DNA of 64,000 nucleotides, taken from NCBI GenBank assembly GCA_019009955.1, contig CM032229.1:151477001-151541000 (forward strand). Direction: 5' to 3'. Within the stretch, counting starts at the first letter, position 1. Each line of letters starts with the position of its first letter. Below the pieces are notes generated by a model, which was not told where the DNA came from, did no database searches, and saw only the letters and a program-made list of their open reading frames with translations. The DNA is from Riptortus pedestris (taxonomy: Eukaryota > Arthropoda > Insecta > Hemiptera > Alydidae). A program made the translations under genes and the position numbers. Shown in pieces: positions 56,666 through 64,000 of the stretch.

Positions 56666-57490
56666 TACATCTTCGAAGAGAACTTTGCGATAGCATAGGC
56701 AAGACTAAGCGATATAGAAAGAACCCCATTGTGGTATAAGTCTGACAGCACCTAAAGACTTAATAATAACGTTGCCGACCGTTGAATGTTCTTTGGGAAC
56801 ATTTTATTACATAAATTTCAATGTAGCTTATGCGTAAAAATTCCTGGCATGTGAGTTCATATTTCAAAAATCAAATAAGGTCAGACGTGTAGGAAATATA
56901 GCTGGCAAACGAGATCAATTGATAGTGTCATAATTTGTGTTGTAAAGCATCATAAATCGGTGTTGATGGAAGGTGGTTCCCCGCCGATTGGGCTGTTGCA
57001 CTAACTCGCGGGCACCTGCGCAATGAAAGATGGCAGCCGGCCCTCCAGGCTTGCCATTTTATCCCGTAGGCTGTGGAGCGTGCCGAATCCAGCTACGGGA
57101 GTGGTCCTCAATTTCGATCTCACTCCCTATTAAGGATTTCCACCTGTGCCACAGCTATCGTAATCAATTTAAATATACGAAAATAACTTAGAAAAAAAAA
57201 ATAACGCGCTTTTTTTTTTGCCCCATTAATTGGACCAGGTTTTTAAGTACCTAAATCATATTTTACGCAAACAGAGTAACGGTCTGACATTGGTTAGAAA
57301 GGATTTTAAAGCAAAATCCTACATTGAGGTCTTCAACAATCATGACTCACAGTGAGACTAGGCATTGGTCACACGAAACGTTTTACCTGTCTCCAAGATA
57401 AAAGTTTTAGGATTGACGTCGGACAAAAGCATAGACTGCTTTCGTCTTATTGATGAATTAAATAATAAACTAAAGTCGCTTTGCTTTTTA
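56666..57490. other. No gene; non-repeat GC-rich patch 56970-57160
   Basis: The patch contains TTCCCCGCCGATTGGGCTGT, GGGCACCTGCGCAATGAAAG and TCCAGCTACGGGAGTGGTCC. It is the most GC-rich non-repeat DNA in the window, and I find no coding frame in it. It might be a regulatory element or an old single-copy fragment. Confidence 0.4.
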
Positions 57491-58117
57491 TTCCGTCACA
57501 CAGGGGCTGCGTAAACTAAGCATATTTCCCACGTGAAGTTTTACAATAGAGAAATCTGCATACTGCAAACACTTAACACCACCGTGAGTAAATACAAACG
57601 GTAATTAGAAATCTTTCAGTTAATTTTAAGCTCCCAACAGAAACGGCTTCTGAATTGTTAACAAATAGGTCTGTCAGCCACTCAGAGCTGAACACTGCTG
57701 CGTAAACTAAGCAGATTTCCCACGTGAAGTGTTACCAAAGAGAAATTTCACGAGAGCCGAACCGGTAAGAAAGGAAACGGCCGACCTAGGTTTTGGCGGG
57801 AAAGTCACTCACCCGTTATCCGCCCAAATTTAATAAAATGCAAATATCTCGGTTAATATTCAAGATAGAGAATAAATGTATAGAATAATATTTATAGTAA
57901 ATTTAATTTACAATAAGATTGATTTTATACAATTTTTCAATTCGACGTATAGTAATGGAAATATTTCGAATTTTCGAAAATCCTTCCCTCTAAACCTCTC
58001 CTCTTACTGGTCCGATTACAGCCGTTAACAAACTTGATCTTTCTTTTTACATAAAACGACTAAATATCGAGTTTGGTAACAATCAAACAAATATTGCGAC
58101 CGCTAGAGAGGTAATAG

Positions 58118-58181
<64 letters not shown>

Positions 58182-58380
58182 TTTTGACCGGACCTAATTT
58201 TCCTCATCTCCTAGGGAGGATCGATGGACATTTGAAGAAAAAATTCCGTCATGATTATACCCTCAATAGCTGATTTCCCTCACGGGGGATCCATCTATCT
58301 ATATATATATATATATTCTATTTTTGAGGCTGCATCACTGGGGAGTATTATCATTGTGAGAACATCGGCTGTCTACTCCA

Positions 58381-58430
<50 letters not shown>

Positions 58431-58790
58431 GAATAAAACACATTAACGTTATTCCAAACTATTTACTATATCTAATACTGTAATTTATAATGAATGAGAA
58501 TAATTTATATTTTAATAACTCAAATTTTAGTAGTCCAAGAACTGAAGAAGGAAGGGGGAGGATCAACAGAATGCGTTTGCATATATCTCACAAAGTAAAA
58601 GCCCACACGAGTCTAAACCAATTTCACGGGAGCCAAACAGTTACGGAAACGGCGGAACTAATACAGAATCTAATCAGAACCGACAATAGCCGATCTCATC
58701 TCGTCCGTAAGTCATACACACTTAATAAAAATACAAATATCTCGGTTAATATAATAATTAGGATAGAGAATAGATGGATGAACTCAAATG
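57491..58790 (+). mobile_element. Family H-B copy with a nested family H copy
   Basis: The outer copy starts TTCCGTCACACAGGGGCTGC and runs through the H-B segment (CACCACCGTGAGTAAATACA) to about 57690. It resumes at about 58444 with TTTACTATATCTAATACTGT and TTTTAGTAGTCCAAGAACTG, fading near 58790. The order of these blocks is that of the H-B copy at 1261, showing one copy split in two. The 3' hairpin of the outer copy is not found. Confidence 0.68.
57692..58290 (+). mobile_element. Family H copy nested in an H-B copy
   Basis: GCTGCGTAAACTAAGCAGAT then TTCCCACGTG opens the copy, lacking the first 10-15 bases of the 5' terminus. A (TA)n tract lies at about 58122-58178. The 3' end reads AGCTGATTTCCCTCACGGGG, with an eroded second arm. 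About 150 bp follows before the outer copy resumes, including a second (TA)n (58386-58428). Confidence 0.7.
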
Positions 58791-59700
58791 ACCGGTTCAC
58801 ATTACTCCTCAGTAATATTCGGATGTTGCTTGTGAAGACGTTTACCGCCCATCGTTCAACAAAACAATGAGATTGGCTGCCTAAGAATGATCGAGAATGA
58901 AATTTGTCCTGTAATCATTTGTGTAGAAGGCAGGTAGTAGATTTTAAACATTAATTTATTTTCGGGGTTTCCAGACATTTTGACTGAATGATCATTTCCA
59001 AATCTAAATTAAGTAAAAAGAATTGGCAATCTCGGTGTTAATTCTATTATTTTTCTGCCTGTGAACTCTATAGTTATGGTAGTAATTTGGTTTACTAGAA
59101 ATTGCAAAAGCATAACTTCCTGTTTTCTCTCTTTTTTTCTTGAAAAAAGGACGTGGTGCTGCAGCACCCTACATATTAAATTATTTGAAAATGATTTTTT
59201 TTAATAACATTTTACGTTGTTATTTTTATTTGAGGCTATTAACACTAAACTGGCAAGGACCAATCAAACTGAACCTTGATTAGTAGTCCCTTTCAGCCTT
59301 TAATAGGTTTTTTAATCAAAATCGAAGGAATTGTTGAATTCCTAAAAGAAAAAGATCAAATATGTATTTTTAGTCATTAAGTAATCTCCTATAAACAGCG
59401 AAGAAATGCAACAGGCATCCAGTATTTTATTGACTAGCTGATTTATTGAATCAAAAATATTTTAATTCTAGATGCTAAACATACACTGTTACGTTTACGA
59501 ATTCAAATAGACGTAAATGTATAAAACAAAAAATTGTTACCTATTCTATTATTGTGATACATTTTGCCAAGAAATAAAATTTCTCCAGATTAAAAAAACC
59601 TCACTGAAACAATTTCGGGTTTCTCTTTCTAACTAACTAAAAGTTTATCAGGTAAATCAGAAAGACTTTTTTCTGTAGTCGTTGAATAATGGTAACATTA
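58791..59700. other. No recognised feature
   Basis: AT-rich, without repeat or coding signal. Confidence 0.45.
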
Positions 59701-60260
59701 CTAAACTGAAATGAGTGAAAAAAGTGAAACATTTTGCAATAGAGTGAAGAAAGTAATCACTTTCTTCACAAGTGAAGAAAGTGAATTGCCTTCTTAATTA
59801 GTAATAAGTATAAATTAAAAAATAATTTGAAGTTGGAAATTAAATGCTTTTAAATGTTTCTTAACATTGTAAGAATTTATTTTAACAAAATAAATTGAAA
59901 TGTGAATGAATTATTGGTGGAAATAATCAATATATTTTAAAATTTAAATATAATAATAATTACCTTCCTTGTTTATAACCTTCACTTGTTTATAACTGCA
60001 CTACTTCACAATCATCACTAGTTGTTTTACAACTATGCTTATAACCTTTCACAACCATGCTTATAACCTACCAACAACATACCATAATCTTCACAACATC
60101 CTAATTTTGTTCATATTCTGGTTAGATCTGATCATGTATTACACGATTACAGAAAAAATTTAATATTACACTCGTGACGAATGTAGAATTCATAACTCTC
60201 GTGAAATTACCACACTCGCTTCGCTCGAGTGGGTAAACGTTTCACTCGAGTTGTAAAATG
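59700..60260. repeat. Palindrome-rich repetitive stretch
   Basis: GTGAAGAAAGT, ACTTTCTTCAC and GTGAAGAAAGT alternate at 59742-59780. Repeats of TTATAACCTTCAC and ACAACCATGCTTATAACC fill 59960-60080. ACTCGCTTCGCTCGAGTG then TTTCACTCGAG is palindromic near 60213-60250. It looks like a dispersed repeat built from short inverted words. I do not recognise the family with certainty. Confidence 0.5.
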
Positions 60261-61839
60261 ATCTACTATAATATATAAAAAAACTATGCTCTGATGCTCT
60301 GAAGATAGGAATTTAATTCTCGAAAGGGCTAAGCGTTTGTAAAAAAAATAAATTGTGAGGAGCCACAAAAAAAAAAAATAGTGTTTCTGATTAACTTGAT
60401 TCATACCCTCACCTCCAGCTGAAAATAAAAAAGAAGTTTATCCCTTGTTATGATTTTCCGCTTTTAACTACCCTTTTACATTTTTCTGCCAAATATAACC
60501 CGAAAGACCATTATTCAAAATAAATCAATTTTTTTGTTAGGAACAGAAAAATTGAACCAGCTCTAGAAGGAAAAAATAAAAATATCAAAGAGAGGATCAT
60601 CTTCCTCTCTTCTCTTTAAGCCGGTTCAAAGTCTCCGGATTTAGTTTGGGAGTTGTTGTTCCAAAAATAATTGGAAATGCAATGCAGCGTGTCAAGCACA
60701 GGAGTTTATGGGACATTTTTTAAATAAGCTTGTTAGTTTTGCAGCGGCAAGCCGTAAAATAAATATGAGCTTTTCAAACAACTTCCTTGTTGATAGATCA
60801 TTTAGAATGCCCATTAAAAATGAGCGGCTCATTAAGATGGGCGAGCTAAGGATCATGATTTATACTTTAGTACGTGTCCTAAGACACATTCACCCTTCGC
60901 TCATTTACTCACTCCCTTGCAGGGCTTTGAAAAGATCATGGGTAAGCTCTCTATTTACCAAGTAAATTGGATAATTTCTATTGGCACGACTTTATGCTCA
61001 ACAATACTCTTTATCAATGGGAGACATTTTACGGAGTTCCATTGATGTGTTTATGGCAAGCCCTAACTTATTGTCACAAAAGCCATTAACTCCTGATGTG
61101 AGTTATTGTATTCTTATATGAATATAGTTATTATTCATAGGGCATTATTTACTATCTAGTTAGTTTTCATGGGGAAATGTAAGTTGTAGTTATGTGGTTT
61201 TGATTTATAATAAAATTGTATGATAGCAATAAACATGATTTCCGCTTCATTGGATATTTCTACATGATCTAGCCAATTTTAATAATGTCAGTACAGACCA
61301 TTTTCACTGTAAGTGATCCTGAAAAGGAATGGAGTTTTATATGCATATGGATGTGTGTTTTAAGATAGGTCGTCAAATATTTTATTTACCATTCAAGTTA
61401 AAACAACTGAAGAAATCGCTAAAGACATACATGACGGCATGGATAGCGTGTCTAGTAGGTTAGAAGGATTTGTGTTACAAAAAAAAGATTTAGAAATGAA
61501 CAAAACGCGATTTTTTTTTTATTATGTAAATTAAATAAAAAAAATGTTTGTTTGCTCTGAAACGATGCAACAGAATATAATATATTGATTTTTTTTTTTT
61601 ATGATAAACAAAAATGGATTTATACATTTTTTTTTGTACCTGTGATATATATAGGGAGAAATTTGAAATTGTTAATTTTCCCTCAAAAAGCCCCTCCCCC
61701 ACAGTTAATTGATCAAAAGAGACCAAACATGAAATTTAAATATTCTAAGACAAGCCATTTTTGAGTAGAGCGATCTCCTTATCGGTAGGATTTTCCCCCG
61801 ATATGGATTTTATTCCAGTTCTTACTGAGTATAAACCTC
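60261..61839. other. No recognised gene
   Basis: A plus-strand open frame (60708-60965) lies in slightly GC-richer DNA but has no known motif. The rest is AT-rich. Confidence 0.4.
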
Positions 61840-61960
61840 CCCATAAAAATAAAATAAAATACGTAAGATAATTACAAATATAATTAATAAATGAAATGAA
61901 AAAAAAATGAATTAAAGTTAAACTCAACCGATGTTTAATTTGTGAGTGGTGTTAGCAAGT
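61840..61960 (-). mobile_element. LINE 3' UTR fragment, reverse strand
   Basis: AAGATAATTACAAATATAAT, TAATAAATGAAATGAAAAAA and AATTAAAGTTAAACTCA then TTTAATTTGTGAGT match 12840-12960 in the same direction. It is a third, short copy of that LINE's 3' UTR. Confidence 0.55.
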
Positions 61961-62685
61961 AGGGTGAAAAAAAAATTAATTCATTTAATGAAAAAAAGTT
62001 TTTTATTATTCATCTATCACTATGTAATGTGTGTAATTAGTGAAGAGTAAATATTTGGAGATTATCAGGAAGTAGGAAAAAGCTTGTCAGTAAACGCTAG
62101 AAACCGTTTAAAAACGGTTGGTCCGTTTTTTTCCACAACCTTCAGTAGTCGTTAAGTTGTAATTTAATTTAACCTAGACATTAACAGATAACTGTAATAC
62201 ATTTCGTACAAATAAATATCATCAGTCAGAAATCAAACTGTAATTCTTCTACTGATGACGGTGCGATATAAAAAAAATAACTCTCCCACCCCCCTTTGGT
62301 TTGTTGCATTAAGGAAGGAGGCCTAGAGCCTGTTAGTCACGGTAGTGTAGAATCAGGTAGTGGCGTTGTTATGAATTGATTCGTACGAAGTTATACAATG
62401 TATCATTAAGTGGGAAGGCTGATTCCGTGAGTTGGGATCGCCAACTCATCAGGTGGCCTCTCACCAGACTAGCCCAGGGCCACTGGAATCAGTGCTCATA
62501 GATATAGGCCTCACAGCTACTACAGTCAATACAAAGGAATCATAACCATTACTTCATCGACAAACTCGTTCAGATTGTCAACAGAACTTAAGTCTATTCG
62601 TGTAAGGCCGTCCTAACAAATCAAGCTAACGAGATTAAATATTCTCGCCAATAGAATCTCAAGACACCTCAAGATCCCTCGTGGA
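61961..62685. other. No recognised feature
   Basis: No repeat family or coding signal. Bases 62400-62600 are less AT-rich. Confidence 0.45.
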
Positions 62686-63372
62686 GATTAATAATAGATG
62701 GACCTACATACTGCTAATACAACACCACCGTGAATATTAAGAGAATTAATACGAACGGTAATAAGAAATATTTCCCCTTCCAGCGGGAAGCATCTCAAAT
62801 GTAAACACATAGGTTTGTCAACGGCTCAGCGATAAGAAAAACAATAACTGAAACATATCAGAATATAACATATTCATTTTATTGAAAATTATGCGCTATA
62901 CATAGTACTGTCATTTATAATGAATCAGAATAATTTTTATCTCTATCAATCAAGTTTTAGTAGTCCAAGAATTTAAGGAGGGTGGGTCACAAGAACATAT
63001 TTGCATCTATCTCGTATAAAGGTCTCTGGAAAACAATATTTGGTATTTAAGCTTCGAATAATGTGGTTTATTATATAACAGAGTATTGTTAATATAAAAC
63101 GCCTAGAAGTGAGGGTTGAAGGCTGAAAACTGAAAAATGCAAATATCTCGGTTAATATTCAAGATAAAGAATAAATGTGTATAACAATATTTATAGTACA
63201 TTTAATTTGCAATAAGATTAATTCTATACACTTTTTCGATCCGACTTATACCATTGTTCCCCACCTCTTATCGGTCCGTTTTCAGCCGTAAACGAACTCG
63301 ATCTTTCTTTTTGCGTAACACAGCTAGATATTGAGTTTGGTAACGATCAAACAAAAATTGCCACCGCTAGAG

Positions 63373-63423
<51 letters not shown>

Positions 63424-63541
63424 GTTTTGAACGGACCTCATTTTCATCATCTCTTGGGTAGGATCGGTGGACATTTTAAGAAAAATTTCGAAAATTGCGT
63501 CATGAGTACGACCTCAATAGCTGATTCCCCCAAGGGAAATC
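62686..63541 (+). mobile_element. Family H-B copy, 5' end degraded
   Basis: AATACAACACCACCGTGAAT, TTTTAGTAGTCCAAGAATTT and AAGGCTGAAAACTGAAAAAT are the H-B 5' half. The common 3' half follows with (TA)n at 63379-63416. It ends GATTCCCCCAAGGGAAATCT without the usual GCTAAAA. The TCCGTCACGC terminus is not found. Confidence 0.75.
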
Positions 63542-63755
63542 TTTATCAAAGCCAATTTACTTCCAGACCTAAAATAATTGTTTCGGTTGTTAAGTTAATT
63601 TCAATTTGATAGCTATAACTGTGTCTACCCAAAAAATAAAACAATTTTCCCTCTCAGGTATTACAAATACTACTAATAACTGTATTGCAAATAGAATTTA
63701 TAATACTTTAATAATCTGAGAGCTAAACAAATAAATTATTATAATAGACAAAGAA

Positions 63756-64000
63756 AGTCCGTCACGCAGGGGCTGCGTAAACTAAGCAGATTTCCCAAGT
63801 GAAGTTTTACAATAGAGAAATCTCCATACGAGAGCCGAACAGTTACGGCAAATGGCCGAACTAGATTTTGGCGGCAAATTCTATCATCCGTTATCGGCCT
63901 ACAATTAACATAAAGGCAAATATCTCTATTAGTATTCAAGATAGAGAATAAATGTATCGAACAATATTTATAGTAAATTTAATTTGCAATAAGATTGGTT
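63756..64000 (+). mobile_element. Family H copy, continues past the window edge
   Basis: It starts AGTCCGTCACGCAGGGGCTG with the inner motif AAGCAGATTTCCCAAGTGAAG and reads into the conserved GCAATAAGATTGGTT when the window ends. Confidence 0.85.

Noticed and set aside
1..64000. Prokaryotic features: operons, ribosome binding sites, insertion sequences, phage
   Set aside because: No dense coding, no Shine-Dalgarno-linked ORFs, and eukaryotic LINE/SINE/piggyBac signatures throughout.

Overview
The window looks like gene-poor, repeat-rich nuclear DNA from an animal, most likely an arthropod and probably an insect with a large genome. The evidence is low GC content, no closely packed open reading frames, many AT microsatellites, a tRNA-derived SINE, Jockey/I-type LINE relics, piggyBac and Tc1/mariner relics, and one leader-like sequence with an insect-style TATA plus initiator arrangement. 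The species call is inference. I see no intact protein-coding gene, and almost everything I can name is a mobile-element relic or a tandem array.

The dominant component is one dispersed family, called family H here. It has about thirty copies or fragments on both strands, roughly a fifth of the window by my tally. A full copy is about 600-900 bp. It opens with TCCGTCACGCAGGGGCTGCG, carries AGCAGATTTCCC about 30 bp inside, has a simple-repeat tract in the same internal position in most copies, and ends in a hairpin whose last arm (GGGAAATCTGCT) is the reverse complement of the 5' motif. No target duplication is obvious. This layout matches non-autonomous Helentron/HINE (DINE-1-like) elements. 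A second variant (family H-B) has a different 5' half.

Layout. 1-1150: piggyBac relic. 1200-3430: H copies. 3760-5300: SINEs and a foldback element. 5300-8560: AT-rich, one H copy. 8560-9010: possible promoter and noncoding leader. 10.6-15.9 kb: H copies, a SINE, a LINE relic and a CTCF-like site. 15.9-18.6 kb: LINE RNase H relics. 19.25-21 kb: a 33-bp tandem and inverted array. 23.6-27.5 kb: H copies, one split by a Tc1 relic. 29.7-30.8 kb: 5'-truncated LINE with a 14-bp target duplication. 32.7-37.5 kb: H copies, a foldback MITE, a 35-bp minisatellite and a mariner MITE. 40.2-42.8 kb: H copies. 42.8-46.2 kb: a LINE carrying a nested LINE. 46.2-47.5 kb: a 126-bp higher-order satellite. 48.4-53.2 kb: SINEs, LINE tails and H copies. 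54-58.8 kb: H copies, one nested, and a mariner relic. 59.7-60.3 kb: a palindrome-rich repeat. 62.7-64 kb: H copies, the last running off the window.

The elements interact mainly by nesting. SINEs sit inside a foldback element, Tc1 inside the TA tract of an H copy, H inside an A-rich LINE-type tail and inside another H copy, a LINE inside a LINE, and a mariner MITE inside an H-like fragment. These give a partial relative age order. Apart from the LINE and transposase relics, no part shows a convincing coding signal.
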